From contig NC_135241.1 in the NCBI RefSeq assembly GCF_947623445.1, positions 498,501 to 562,500 of the forward strand: a stretch of 64,000 bases of DNA, in the 5' to 3' direction. The stretch is from Clavelina lepadiformis (Eukaryota; Chordata; Ascidiacea; Aplousobranchia; Clavelinidae). Position numbers and translations under genes: made by a program. This document shows positions 1 through 11,514 of the stretch, one piece after another. The notes under the pieces were generated by a model. The model made no database searches. It was given only the letters and a program-made list of their open reading frames with translations, and was not told the origin of the DNA. Each line of letters opens with the position of its first letter. Within the stretch, counting starts at the first letter, position 1.

Positions 1-540
1 AACGATAATTATATTTTCACAAATCATTAACACAGCAACAGCAAAAAGACGTCCATGCCACAGCGTTGATCTTAGTAGACTTTTTTCATTAAACAACTGT
101 GTAATAAACTCAAGCTAATAACTTTGTGATAACAATGCACCGGATAGACACGGACGATATCTGTAACAAGTCTTAAAACGGTAAACAGGAAATTATTGGC
201 ATACAACGCAAAAGTTTCGCTTAGCAGATGTGCGAAACCAGGAAGTCGTCGGCACGATATTTGTATCAGGTTTCGTAAAGCCAATTTCCGTATACAAAAT
301 TCTAAACAGTATTCGATCTGTATGTTATAATATTATCACAGAGGTAACTCTAACGCAGGGTTTACGGAGATACAAATTCGTGTTCGAATTGGTGGTGACG
401 AAATATAACTGGTGGTGAATATATGACGAGCAGCCGCAGGCTATGATAGCGATATCAAGGCGTGCTCTGAAGGCATTGCCTTAGAATAAATTCGGCATGC
501 GTTGGAATGATATATGACAAATAGCCCTAGGGCCTAGGCT
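1..540. other. Non-coding flank, part of a dispersed repeat
   Basis: No supportable gene. From about 340 onward this sequence is the reverse complement of about 15090-15240 (shared stretch running from the 'aacgcagggtttacggaga' end through 'gacgagcagccgcaggctat'), and part of it recurs near 16960-17150. It is therefore a dispersed repeat flanking the zinc-finger gene copies. The two short reading frames here (72-284 and 230-418) have no recognisable domain. Confidence 0.5.
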
Positions 541-543
541 ATA

Positions 544-1500
544 GGGGAGACCGGGGTTAGTTGAACAGCGGGGTTAGTTGAAAAATCGCAGTTTTAGTAC
601 TCCCCGAACATCTTTGTAAATCTTTACTGCCCCTTAGTGATTGATAACGATGTTATCTATTCGCCATGTTAATTTTATTGGTCTCAGAGCAGAAGCATAA
701 TATTGGTTCACGTTTTTCTGTTTTTTACAGTTTGAACTAAAATTCGAGCTTGTTGGTAAATATAGTGTAACATAGTGCTCTAGAGAGACAATTGAAAGTT
801 CATTAGTCTATATTGACCGTAGGTGCCATGGTACCAGAAAAGGCAGAGGCAATTAAATTACCTGGTTTAGTGGCTACATAAAAAAGTAAGGTTTCTCTCC
901 CATGTGCATACGGGGTTAGTTGGAAAATTTTGAATGGGGTTAGTTGGAATATGTAAAATCATATGAGTAAAAATTTCTTTTATTAATGCTTGATGGAATT
1001 CATATTTTTTACTTATACAACCTCGTACAGTTAAGTTGGAACTTGTTATTTGATACAGATCGATAAATAGGCCTATCTACACTTTTTAATTGAAAGTATG
1101 CGCGAGTATAAACGCAAAACTCAACGTGGATCTACGCGGATCAATGAAACGCTGTCAGCAGAAATTTTTCTTCCCTGTTGACTTGTCGGGCTACAATCCA
1201 CAATAGATTGATTGACATTCAAAGAACAGACACTTTTGAATACTGTATATAACAAATTGATATATTTTCCAACTAACCCCATGTGGTTTTCCAACAAACC
1301 CCGGCTTCGGGGTTAGTTAAAAGATGTCTGAAAAAATAAAGTTTGTGCGTAAACCTGTAACAATTTCTGGTCAGTCTTTTGTAATAAGTTGTAGACCAGC
1401 GTAGTCATTATGCCAGACTAGATAAATGTTTCGAAGATCATTCTGAATTTTGGTGGTTTAAATTTTCCTAAAATTTTATCCAACTAACCCCGGTCTCCCC
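544..1500. mobile_element. MITE with GGGGAGACCGGGGTTAGTTG inverted termini and TA target duplication
   Basis: The left end GGGGAGACCGGGGTTAGTTG and the right end (reverse complement of CAACTAACCCCGGTCTCCCC) form an inverted repeat of about 20 bp. TA lies on both sides (542-543 and 1501-1502). The core motif GGGGTTAGTTG is repeated inside on both strands (about 570, 904, 936, 1263 and 1308), giving subterminal repeats. There is no transposase reading frame, so it is non-autonomous. A related, uninterrupted copy of the flanking repeat near 17077-17080 reads straight through the TA, which supports a real insertion. The superfamily is not assigned. Confidence 0.88.
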
Positions 1501-1740
1501 TAACAGCGAATTCTAATTAGCTGGAATACGATGGAATTGCTCTGAAATAAATTGGGCATGCGTTGGAATGAATAGGAATAATAACGTTTGTACATTGTGA
1601 TGTTATGATCATATGTTGTAATCAGTTGACTCCTGAGTGTTTATAGAGAAATAACGACTGTGAATACAGTGCTATGTACTATTCTGTATGGGACGTTCTG
1701 TTAATGAGAGTGAAAATATATCTTAGGCTACATAGGTGAT

Positions 1741-2869
1741 ATGTCTTCTGTTACGTATCAGTGTAATGTGTGTAATAAACAATTTACTACATTCTGTAAG
1801 TTAGCAAAACACAAAAAAGCACACAAGAGCATCCAATTTCTCTGTAAACTGTGTGATAAAATCTACACAAGGAAAGATCATTATCAAAGGCATTATCGGT
1901 ATAAGCATGCTTGGAATCAGTTGAGAATAGAAGATGCCTTTGTAAAAAGGTGAGTACAATACGAAACAAACCTATTCCATACAATATCAATTATATTCAG
2001 TTGTATCTTTCAGTGACAGCACCCCACCCTCTGAACAAGCGACGACCAGAAGATCTCAAAGTAATGCTACAGACCGAGAAGGCAGCGACGAAAGGAAAGA
2101 CATGTATTCATATACTCTGTGTTGTGTTGTTCCAATGAGTTCTGTTGTTGATTGTCCGGGTCATACAAGTCCGGGTTGTGATGAAAAGTGAGTTTCTACT
2201 AAAGTGTATACAGCAGCGTAACCACTAAGTAAACGTGCAATCTGTAGGAATGAAATATATGAAGCAGATGTAGTACAACTGGAAAGAAAGATTGGGAATT
2301 GCAAGCAATGCCAGCATGAATCAGATTTTATCAAGAATGAAAATTACTCACAAAAGAAGCACATTTGCGTAATTTGTAAGGAAACCTTTTCTACGGCAAC
2401 CAGTTTAGATTGTCATATGAAATCGCACATCAGTAGGAAATCGGTTTCAAATGGCCAAGTATCTTTGATGCTTTCGCCAACACAGCAAGAGCTTACAAGC
2501 ACTGGAGAAGGAAATAACTATCATCAAATGTCGTTATTTAGGAAACCCTTTCATTTTGACTGGAAAAGCCATAACCCTATTTTAAATGTTCTTCAAAATG
2601 AGCACCTAGTTTCGTGTAAAATATGCAAAAAGTATTTTTCTTCTGAAAGTAGTCTTTTCACACACATGCGCATGCATGCAATTTATACGTATAGCTGTCC
2701 ACTATGCCAAAGAAAGTTCATCGAAAAAGATCAACTAGAAATGCATATGTTGCGACATGAAGGTAAAAGATTGTTTTCATGCTCCATATGCAACATGTCC
2801 AGCATCCGGAAGGAGGAAATACAACAACATCTTGCCTGTCATGCTAGCGACAACCTAAACAATATTTGA
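1741..2869 (+). CDS. C2H2 zinc-finger protein, 3 exons, intact copy
   Basis: Exons 1741-1949, 2014-2187 and 2248-2869 join in frame (1005 nt, 334 residues). The first donor is AAAAAG/gtgagt, the first acceptor tttcag/T, the second donor GAAAA/gtgagt and the second acceptor ctgtag/G. Exon 1 encodes two fingers (CNVCNKQF..H...H and CKLCDKIY..H....H), exon 2 a polar Ser/Thr/Arg linker, and exon 3 four more fingers (CVICKETF, CKICKKYF, CPLCQRKF, CSICNMSS). A polyadenylation signal AATAAA lies at 2998-3003. Sequence-specific nucleic-acid binding is likely from the fingers; the target is unknown. The gene exists in several copies in this window, so it may travel with a repeat or belong to a local multigene family. 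The start is the ATG at 1741, shared with copies at 13249 and 14982. Confidence 0.8.
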
Positions 2870-2997
2870 CTGGACAAAACTGTTTGAGCTAATGTAAACA
2901 GTCAACTGAATTGTTACAAAAACATTTATCACTTACTGACAAAAAAACATTCCTGATGCCCATTGTATTAGAAAGAATTTCATGTCGGTGCTTTAAC

Positions 2998-3003
2998 AAT
3001 AAA
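2998..3003 (+). promoter_or_regulatory. Polyadenylation signal AATAAA
   Basis: AATAAA 129 bp after the stop codon of the zinc-finger gene. In the inverted copy (9290-9480) the corresponding 3' flank is conserved. Confidence 0.5.
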
Positions 3004-3236
3004 ACATGTGATGATCACGTTAAAGAAAGGTTAAAAGCCTCAGATGTTTGACAAGTTATTTTCTGTATTACCATTGCTGGTAACACCGCTGAAACGCCTT
3101 CTCTGGACTGACGTAAAACTCTTCTGTGGCTTTTCAACGTGGCTTCCATTCCTCATTTTAATCGCGTCACTTTCAGCATGGGGAAAGAACCAGACGTAAG
3201 TCGGTGCTCAAGTCGAGCAAATCCTTGCCAATCCGT

Positions 3237-3431
3237 AGAATTGGAAAGACAAATTGGGAAACGCAATCAATACCAGCATGAATCAGCTTTTATCAAGAAT
3301 GAAAATTACTCACAAAAGAAGCATATTCGCGTAATTTGCAAGGAAACGTTTTCTACGGCAACCAGTTTAGATTGTCATATGAAATCGCTAATCAGTGAGA
3401 AATCGGTTTCAATTGGCCAAGTATCTTTTAC
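3237..3431 (+). pseudogene. Fragment of zinc-finger gene exon 3
   Basis: This stretch repeats the beginning of exon 3 of the gene at 1741-2869 (matching about 2280-2465). The finger has lost its first cysteine (IRVICK in place of ICVICK) and the sequence breaks off after 'GQVSF'. It is open only as a 102-codon frame with no upstream exons. It is followed after about 70 bp by the retrotransposon target site. It is best read as a truncated duplicate. Confidence 0.7.
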
Positions 3432-3501
3432 GAACTCGAGAACTTAAACATTGTTACTTCATAATTACCATCGATTGCGCACTTTATGATTGAGTTGTAA
3501 G

Positions 3502-3696
3502 TGTTGATAGGTATGAACTAATTAATAAGATTTCTATGTTGGCCATGCTACAGCCATGTGCTTTCTTGGTTGTGCATTGTGATTCGTATGTGGAGTAATA
3601 CGTTCATGTTCAAGACTGTCTAAATACAAGAGATTCTGCCGAACGTCTTATCGACTTAGTTCAACACATAATATCACGAGAGTAGCGATATTAACA
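3502..3696 (+). repeat. 5' LTR
   Basis: 195-bp LTR, TG...CA, preceded by target duplication GTAAG and followed by the putative primer-binding site beginning TGGTGGCAGCGAAT. It matches the 3' LTR at every position I compared. Confidence 0.95.
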
Positions 3697-3804
3697 TGGT
3701 GGCAGCGAATCCTGTGTTGTAACAAGTTGATCCTACGAAATATACTAACATAGACCTACAATACTGTACCGTACTAGCCTATTTCCTGATAGTATCCATG
3801 CGCA

Positions 3805-6800
3805 ATGGAAGGATTACGGTTACCAGAACCTCTAGACATACATTCAGCGTCTTTAGCGGAAGACTACCGACGTTGGAAAGAACAGGTAGAAGTCTATCTT
3901 ATAGCCAGTGGAGCTGATGCGAAACCTAACAAAGTTCAGCGATCAACCATTCTTAATTGTGCTGGATCTGATATGATAAGTGTAGCCAAGCACTTCATTT
4001 ACACAACAGGTCAAGACAAGGACAACCCGGCAGAACTGTTCAACAAAATGGCCGCATATTGCAACCCAAGGCAGCATGAGTCCCTTGAAGCATATAAATT
4101 CTGGAGAGCCACATGGTCAACAGGCAACTTTGATCACTTTTTAATAGAGCTTCGAAGTCGTGCAGAAACCTGCAATTTTGGAGACATGAAAAGTCGCATG
4201 CTACGTGACAAGATAATCTTTACTGTTCCTGATAAGGTGCGCCAAGTGCTACTAAGAGAAAATGACCTCACTCTTGACCGAGCCATTCAAATCTGTCGTT
4301 CTTTTGATTCGTCTGGTGCACAATCGCAACAAATGCAAGTTGAAGATGGTACAGTACAAAAAGTCAGTAGCAACAAGCATGAATATGCCAACAGAGGAAC
4401 CCGTCGTCACACATCACTCCTGTCAGAGTGCAACTTTTGTGGTAAAAGCCATAAACGTGGAAAATCATTTTGTCCTGCGTATGGGAAGAAATGCGCAAAA
4501 TGTCATGGTTTGAATCATTTCAAATCAAAATGTCGATCACGAGTTCACTGCATTGAAGATAAGCAAGCTACATTACGAGAGGTGGAAAATGAACCCGAAC
4601 AAGAATTTTTGCATGCTGTGCACGATGGAAAAGACAGACTGACTGCTTTACTTCAAGTAAATGGTTGCACGGTACGATTTCAATTGGATACCGGTGCTGA
4701 CGTCAATACCATATGTAAGAAGTATGTGCGATATACTCAACTCCAACCTTGCACCAAACAGCTGACAATGTGGAACAAAACCAAAATTAAGATAGCTGGT
4801 CTTGCAACGTTAAATGTCACCAACACAAAAACAAACGAGGTATATCCTGTATTATTTCATGTTGTTGACAATAATTTGAATTGCTTACTAAGTTATAGCA
4901 CAGTAACAGAAATGAATTTGATAACTGTTAATGCTGATTCGTTTATTGCAAATGTTGTACATGATGATGTTATTTTGGGTGATTTAGGTACTGTATCTTT
5001 AACTGTTGATAGTAGTGTCAAACCGAGAATTTTACCTTGTCGCCGCATACCTGTAGCCTTGCAAGAAAAAGTTAAGCAAGAGCTTGACAAATTGGTTGCT
5101 AGTAATGTCATTTCAGTCATCGATGAACCGACTGAATGGGTCAGCCAAATGGCTATTGTATCCAAGCCTAATGGAAAGATAAGAATCTGCATTGATCCAC
5201 AGCCTCTCAATGTCGCCTTACAGCGTGAACATTACAAACTGCCTACCTTGGATGATATATTGCCTGCTCTGAAGGGTGCAAAAGTGTTCAGCAAACTTGA
5301 TGTTAAGCATGCCTTCTGGCACGTTAAGTTGGATGATGACTCCAGCCGACTGACTACTATGATTACCCCTCACGGTCGATTCCGATGGAACAGACTTCCG
5401 TTTGGTCTGAAAGTGAGCAGTGAGATCTTCCAAAAAAGACTACACTCAGCCCTGTCTGGACTGCAAGGTGTATTTGCAGTGGCAGATGATGTAATTGTTA
5501 TTGGTTGTGGAAAGACCACAATCGAGGCTGAAACACACCATGACCAAAATCTAACAAAACTACGTGAGAGATGTCATGAATGTAACATTTTACTAAATGA
5601 AGAAAAAACTGTAACCAAAGCTTCGCAGATCACATTTATGGGTCACTTGATCTCCAACAACGGAATAGCACCTGATCCTGCGAAAATCGAAGCAATTCAA
5701 CGTATGCCTTCTCCTGAAGATGTTTGCGGTGTGAAACGATTTTGTGGCATGGTACAATATTTGGCTCGTTTCCTGCCAAACCTAGCCAATGACCTGGAAC
5801 CCTTACGGAAACTGACGAGGAAGAATGAGAAATGGAATTGGAGTGAAGAGTGTGAGAAAGCAATGAATAAAGTTAAAGAAAAGCTCTGCGAAACTCCTAT
5901 TCTGACATTTTTTGATCAAAGAAAAGATCTAATTCTTCAAGTAGACAGTAGCAAAAGTGGTTTGGGAGCAGTGTTGCTTCAGAATGATCAACCCATTGAA
6001 TATGCTTCTAGAGCCCTGACAAAGACAGAGCAAAATTGGGCTCAGATTGAAAAAGAGCTTCTTTCGGTTGTGTTTGGTCTGGAACGTTTTGATCAGTATA
6101 CGTACGGACGAAAGGTTATAGTTCACAATGATCATCGACCCTTACAGTCTATTTTAAAAAAACCTCTGAGTCAAGCGCCAAAGCGTCTCCAAGCTCTCAT
6201 TATGCGCCTGAATCGTTACGATATTGTTTTTGAATATGTCCCAGGCACTGCATTAGTAATTGCTGACACATTAAGTCGTGCCTACCCGGAACTTCTCGAT
6301 CAACCAAACCGAATCGCACAAGTGGTTACAGAACCAATTCTAGATGAAATTCCTGATGAACGGTTAAAAGAAATAAAGAGTGCAATACAAAAGAATGAGG
6401 AATCCCAACTCCTGCTCGAAGTCATCAAGAATGGGTGGCCAGACAACAAAGAACATTTGCCTCCCATCATCAAACCTTACTTCTCCATTCGTGACACACT
6501 GAGTCAAGAAAATGGCATCATTCTAAAAGGCGAGAGAACCTTCATCCCTCAACCTCTTCGATCAGAAATCAAATCTCAACTCCATTCAGCTCACCTTGGT
6601 GCTGATAGCATGTTACGAAGAGCTCGCGAAACCGTTTTCTGGCTAGGAATGCCAAACGAATTAAAACAACTGGCTCATGATTGCACAATATGCCAACAAG
6701 CAAAGCCAAACAACCAACGAGAACCATTACTGCTACATCCCGAAGGTTTATCACCATTTGAAAAAGTTGGTGTTGATTTATTTGAGTTGAACCAAAAGTC

Positions 6801-7620
6801 TTATTTAGTCACGGTTGACTATTTTTCAAATTTTGCTGAAATTGATGTCATGACCTCAACAACTGCAAAGCACGTAATCATTTCGTTGAAGCGTCATTTT
6901 GCCCGATATGGAATTCCTAAATGCATTGTATCTGACTCTGGACCCCAGTTCATCTCTACAGAATTTCAAAGATTCTGTCAAAAATGGGCGATACAACACT
7001 ACAAATCATCACCAGGACACCAACAATGCAATGGAAAAGCGGAAGCTGCTGTGAAAACACTAAAGAACATGCTGAGACGTACTGCACAAGATGGGAAAGA
7101 TCAGTGGCTGGCACTTCTGGAATTGCGCAATACGCCACGACAAGACGTCAACTGCAGTCCTACAAAGATATTGTTTGGTAGACCAACTCGATCAGTGATA
7201 CCGATTCACATTCCAAAAAGCAAACATCTTGACATCAATCGTCGTCATCAACGCCGCACCTCAGTCAAACAAACCTACGATAGCAAAAGTCAACCAATGT
7301 CAAAATTGTATATCAACCAACGAGTTTATTTCCAAAGTGCGGAAAAGAAGGGATGGCAAAAGGGTAAAATTGTACGCATACTTGGGCCTCGTTCATATTT
7401 GGTAGAATCATTGGATGGTTTTCGTTATTGTCGTAATCGAGTACATATTCGTGTTGACCATAGCAAGTCTAACAATGTGTATGAAGATACTGATTTTAAC
7501 TTTACATTTTCGACACCAAACCAAAACAGTCAACCCACAGCTAACAACTACACTGTTGCTAACACACGACCTAATCGTACACATAGAATGCCAGTAAGAT
7601 ATAATGATTATGTACTGTAA
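3805..7620 (+). CDS. Gag-Pol polyprotein of Ty3/gypsy retrotransposon
   Basis: A single 1271-residue frame. The Gag-like N-terminus (about 1-200) is followed by Cys-rich motifs, including the zinc knuckle CAKCHGLNHFKSKC (about 230-243, CX2CX4HX4C). Aspartic protease: LDTGAD at about 294-299. Reverse transcriptase: about 430-620, with catalytic VADD near 559-562 in place of the usual YVDD. RNase H: VDSSKSGLGAV near 713. Integrase: H..H (from 927) with C..C (960, 963) forms the zinc-binding domain, and the catalytic triad is D991, D1044, E1080 with the D35E spacing. The order PR-RT-RH-IN defines Ty3/gypsy. There is no frameshift between gag and pol and no stop, so the product could be functional. 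It copies its RNA into DNA and integrates it; it has no host role visible here. Confidence 0.97.
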   Translation: MEGLRLPEPLDIHSASLAEDYRRWKEQVEVYLIASGADAKPNKVQRSTILNCAGSDMISVAKHFIYTTGQDKDNPAELFNKMAAYCNPRQHESLEAYKFWRATWSTGNFDHFLIELRSRAETCNFGDMKSRMLRDKIIFTVPDKVRQVLLRENDLTLDRAIQICRSFDSSGAQSQQMQVEDGTVQKVSSNKHEYANRGTRRHTSLLSECNFCGKSHKRGKSFCPAYGKKCAKCHGLNHFKSKCRSRVHCIEDKQATLREVENEPEQEFLHAVHDGKDRLTALLQVNGCTVRFQLDTGADVNTICKKYVRYTQLQPCTKQLTMWNKTKIKIAGLATLNVTNTKTNEVYPVLFHVVDNNLNCLLSYSTVTEMNLITVNADSFIANVVHDDVILGDLGTVSLTVDSSVKPRILPCRRIPVALQEKVKQELDKLVASNVISVIDEPTEWVSQMAIVSKPNGKIRICIDPQPLNVALQREHYKLPTLDDILPALKGAKVFSKLDVKHAFWHVKLDDDSSRLTTMITPHGRFRWNRLPFGLKVSSEIFQKRLHSALSGLQGVFAVADDVIVIGCGKTTIEAETHHDQNLTKLRERCHECNILLNEEKTVTKASQITFMGHLISNNGIAPDPAKIEAIQRMPSPEDVCGVKRFCGMVQYLARFLPNLANDLEPLRKLTRKNEKWNWSEECEKAMNKVKEKLCETPILTFFDQRKDLILQVDSSKSGLGAVLLQNDQPIEYASRALTKTEQNWAQIEKELLSVVFGLERFDQYTYGRKVIVHNDHRPLQSILKKPLSQAPKRLQALIMRLNRYDIVFEYVPGTALVIADTLSRAYPELLDQPNRIAQVVTEPILDEIPDERLKEIKSAIQKNEESQLLLEVIKNGWPDNKEHLPPIIKPYFSIRDTLSQENGIILKGERTFIPQPLRSEIKSQLHSAHLGADSMLRRARETVFWLGMPNELKQLAHDCTICQQAKPNNQREPLLLHPEGLSPFEKVGVDLFELNQKSYLVTVDYFSNFAEIDVMTSTTAKHVIISLKRHFARYGIPKCIVSDSGPQFISTEFQRFCQKWAIQHYKSSPGHQQCNGKAEAAVKTLKNMLRRTAQDGKDQWLALLELRNTPRQDVNCSPTKILFGRPTRSVIPIHIPKSKHLDINRRHQRRTSVKQTYDSKSQPMSKLYINQRVYFQSAEKKGWQKGKIVRILGPRSYLVESLDGFRYCRNRVHIRVDHSKSNNVYEDTDFNFTFSTPNQNSQPTANNYTVANTRPNRTHRMPVRYNDYVL

Positions 7621-7853
7621 ATACTGTGTTTGTGTCACCTTGTTCTGTACTGTAAATACTGTGTTTGTGTCACCTTACCTTCACTGTTTTATTTCTTGCC
7701 ACTCATTATGCATGTAGCTTTAAACTTCAAGTGTGCCTCACATATATTGCGAGTAGTATGTTATTTCAGTATTTTCTGTGTGATGGTATTTCAGTATTTT
7801 CTGCGTGCTCATAAAGCCTTCTCACTGTTAGTCTTTACTTAAAGAAAGGAGGA

Positions 7854-8048
7854 TGTTGATAGGTATGAACTAATTAATAAGATTTCTATGTTGGCCATGC
7901 TACAGCCATGTGCTTTCTTGGTTGTGCATTGTGATTCGTATGTGGAGTAATACGTTCATGTTCAAGACTGTCTAAATACAAGAGATTCTGCCGAACGTCT
8001 TATCGACTTAGTTCAACACATAATATCACGAGAGTAGCGATATTAACA
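7854..8048 (+). repeat. 3' LTR
   Basis: 195-bp LTR directly after the polypurine tract and before target duplication GTAAG (8049-8053). It carries the same sequence as the 5' LTR. Confidence 0.95.
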
Positions 8049-8053
8049 GTAAG

Positions 8054-9288
8054 TATAAGTTTGTGGACACCAGCAGATCCCACACTATTCAAAAATGGGC
8101 GGAAAAATGTTTCCGCGCAACGGAATATTTCAATCGTAATGACCTGGAAGTGTAGTGATGTTGTGGGTTGCGAACCAAAACTGTTTGTTAGCTATGGCGT
8201 GCAATCTGTTACATAGTGGAGACTTTCGCATCAGGAAGTTCGTAGCTTTTCTCTAGTGAACTGCAGCTCGTAAGGAGGACTTTTAAGGACTTTTTAAGAC
8301 AGTTCGTCGAGGACTTGAACCTTATACGTCCGTTCCAAACATCCTTTGTCGCAAATGTAGTAAAACATCTTATGCTCTGTGACTTGCAAAAGGTATCGTT
8401 AAATTATTTCATAAACAACGCCTCTTCGAGCGGGGAAACGTCGGGGAAAATGGACAAATATGTTATGGACGTTATGGTTTATAAATAGTAATATTCAAAA
8501 CCATAACGATTCATGTTTAAATAGAGTACAAGTACAAATGTTTCATTTATTGTTTTAGACAAATAAATTAACATAGGTTACATAAACGTTCTATGGCCAT
8601 GCAAACTAAAAATGAACGTATACCTTGCCACAAACTACTACTGTATATGTGTGTTTACGGGTAAACCACAATATCCTTTCCGACGACGCATCCTTTCTAG
8701 ATTTTCAAGGTTTCACAGGAAATAAAATATTTTATAATTGCTCAAATCATTTAAAAACGATTATTCTAGATGTCGTGGTTGAATATATGAAACAATTTAA
8801 TTCGCTTTGTATTTACTAAAACTAGCTCAATAAGAATAGATCTATAAATACATTTCGAGATTTTGATTTCTGTAGATACGTCTACTGAGAAAATGTTTAT
8901 GTAATTTCGTCGCAATAAAAATCTAGATTGGCGATGATTTGTTTGGCGTCTCCAATTCCTAAAATCAGAGACGGTAAAAAATAACACCAGAGTTGAATCC
9001 CGAAACTAGTTTATGCCCCAAATCATTTGTAAATATTAAGCTGTAATTTGATGACCGCCTTTCAAGACAATTTTATCATTTAAAAGAATGTTTCCAAATA
9101 AGACGAAAAACGTCAGCACTTAAGATTAAAAGTAAGACGAGTAGCAGAGTTTAAACTTGGAAGTAGTGGCATGAGGAGTGCCAAGTGTTTGGGATTTGAT
9201 TAAGGTAAAGTGTAATGTTGACATTGCAATGGCGACGCATGGTCGAAATAGAGTAAGTGGTGTACATGGATCACAACATTATTAATCA
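8054..9288. other. Intergenic, no gene recognised
   Basis: About 1.2 kb between the retrotransposon and the inverted zinc-finger copy. Short reading frames (for example 8625-8819) have no domain signature. No tRNA-like fold or tandem repeat was noticed. Confidence 0.4.
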
Positions 9289-9482
9289 GAAAATAACTTG
9301 TCAAACATCTGAGGCTTTTAACCTTTCTTTAACGTGATCATCATAAGTTTTATTGTTAAAGCACCGACATGAAATTCTTTCTAATACAATGGGCATCAGG
9401 AATGTTTTTTTGTCAGTAAGTGATAAATGTTTTGGTAACAATTCAGTTGACTGTTCACTTTAGCTCAAACAGTTTTGTCCAT

Positions 9483-10623
9483 TCAAACATTCTCTAGGTT
9501 GTCGCTAGCATGACAGGCAAGATGCTGTTTTACTTCCTCTTTCCGGATGCTGGACATGTCGCATAGGGAGGATGAAAACAATCTTTTACCTTCGTGTCTA
9601 AAGATATGCACTTCTAGTTGATCTTTTTCGATGAACTTTCTTTGGCATAGTGGACAGCTATACGTATAGATTGCATGTATGCGCATGTGTGTGAAAAGAC
9701 TACTTTCAGAAGAAAAATACTTTTTGCATATTTTACACGAGACTAGGTGCTCATTTTGAAGAACATTTAAAATAGGGTTATGGCTTTTCCAGTCAAAATG
9801 AAAGGGTTTCCTAAATAACGACATTTGATGATAGTTATTTCCTTCTCCAGTGCTTGTAAGCTCTTGCTGTGTTGGCGAAAGCATCAAAGATACTTGGCCA
9901 TTTGAAACCGATTTCTTACTGATGTGCGATTTCATATGACAATCTAAACTGGTTGCCGTAGAAAAGGTTTCCTTACAAATTACGCAAATGTGCTTCTTTT
10001 GTGAGTAATTTTCATTCTTGATAAAATCTGATTCATGCTGGCATTGCTTGCAATTCCCAATCTTTCTTTCCAGTTCTACTACATCTGCTTCATATATTTC
10101 ATTCCTACAGATTGCACGTTTACTTAGTGGTTACGCTGTTGTATATACTTTAGTAGAAACTCACTTTTCATCACAACCCGGACTTGTATGACCCGGACAA
10201 TCAACAACTGAACTTATTGGAACAACACAACACAGAGTATATGAATACATATCGTACCTTTCGTTGCTGCCTTCTCGGTCCGTAGCATTACTTTGAGATC
10301 TTCTGGTCGTCGCTTGTTCAGAGGGTGGGGTACTGTCACTGAAAGATACAACTGAATATAATTGATATTGCATGGAATAGGTTTGTTTCGTATTGTACTT
10401 ACTTTTTTACAAAGGCATCTTCTATTCTCAACTGATTCCCAGTATATTTTTTTCGATAATACAATTGATAACTATCTTTTCCTGAAAAGCTGCTATCACA
10501 CAATTCGCACAGAAATCGAATGTCTCCAGCTATGTTTCTGTGTTCTTCACTACCTTGGTTGGTATGTGAGGTACCCGGTTGCTGGGAATGAATCCCTCTG
10601 TAAAAATAAATAACAGTGCTCAT
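9483..10623 (-). pseudogene. Inverted, degenerate copy of the C2H2 zinc-finger gene
   Basis: Exons (minus strand) 10623-10403, 10338-10165 and 10104-9483 correspond one to one with the copy at 1741-2869. Exons 2 and 3 have the same lengths (174 and 622 nt) and all phases are kept, so the frame remains open. Exon 1 is altered: the first finger is replaced by unrelated sequence (QQPGTSHTNQGSEE) and the second has lost its zinc-binding histidines (YQLYYRKKYTG). In exon 3 a finger cysteine has changed (SSSLCDM for SCSICNM). The first donor is AAAAAA/gtaagt. The unit forms an inverted repeat with about 1900-3064. It is either a decaying copy or a diverged paralogue. Confidence 0.7.
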
Positions 10624-10743
10624 GAGGACAACACAACATTGTGAATATGTAAGTAGTACAGTGCTGCCACCCTAGGAATCCCATACCTCCAAGAGGTAAT
10701 TAGGTCACACCCGCGGGGAATTAAGTCAATAAGATTCAGGTCG

Positions 10744-11003
10744 TTCCATAGCGCCAGCACGCGTAAAGAAAAAGGTAGATGTACAAGAAAAGTGAGAATG
10801 TACAAGTGACGTCAAAGTTTTCATTCCATAGCGCCACCACGCGTAAAGAAAAAGGTAGATGTACAAGAAAAGTAAGAATGTACAAGTGACGTCTTAGTTT
10901 TCATTCCATAGTGCCAACCCGCGTAAAGAAAAAGGTAGGTGTACAAGAAAAGTGAGAATGTACAAGTGACGTCATAGTTCTCATTCCATAGCGCCACCAC
11001 GCG
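10744..11003. repeat. 80-bp tandem repeat, just over 3 units
   Basis: Units begin at TTCCATAG in 10744, 10824, 10904 and 10984 (exact 80-bp period). Each full unit carries CACGCGTAAAGAAAAAGG and ends with a GTGACGTC core (TGACGTCA, TGACGTCT, TGACGTCA), resembling a CRE/ATF site. Single diverged units recur at about 11516-11600 and 16014-16080, and inverted at about 14390-14500. Confidence 0.9.
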
Positions 11004-11514
11004 TTATGACAAACTTATATTTCGCTTGTGTATTACTTGTGTGAAGTATCACACAAGAAAAATATCTGTCATAAAGACTGCATATGCTGGCGGTAATTGT
11101 TAGAATATGAGCGAGGACGATAGATGGTTGATAACTTGTTTTACTTCTGCTTCGATGAATGAGTTCTCATTTCTTAAATTTGCGTGACTATGCTGTTAGT
11201 TGCTTGATTCTGTCTATACAAATTACTAACTTATAAAGTTCCCATTTTATTTATTATAACACAAAGGTTTTCACCTTCGGGCAAAGCTTACTGAATGTTA
11301 CATAGCGCTGTAGTAACCAGTGAAATCGATCACATGAAAAAGGAAAGATTGTAAACATTGCATCGATATATATATGGCACACCAGTTCAATCGAGGAAAT
11401 TATCTGACGTCATTAAGGAAAATTCAAGTCTGGTGAACAACTGAATTACAAGATCCCCAAATTAAATTTCAAACATTTTGAAAACAACTCGTGACTCGTG
11501 ACGTAATCGTCACA

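Larger units (their letters stand above)
3502..8048 (+). mobile_element. Complete Ty3/gypsy LTR retrotransposon
   Basis: Two 195-bp direct repeats (3502-3696 and 7854-8048) start TG and end CA and look identical base for base. A perfect 5-bp target duplication GTAAG flanks the element (3497-3501 and 8049-8053). TGG directly after the 5' LTR is the expected start of a tRNA primer-binding site, and the purine run AAAGAAAGGAGGA before the 3' LTR (7841-7853) is the polypurine tract. One long gag-pol frame fills the inside, and no env-like frame is present. Identical LTRs and an unbroken frame point to a very recent insertion. Confidence 0.97.

Noticed and set aside
4262..7597. Other-frame and antisense reading frames within the retrotransposon
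   Set aside because: They are shadows of the gag-pol frame 3805-7620.
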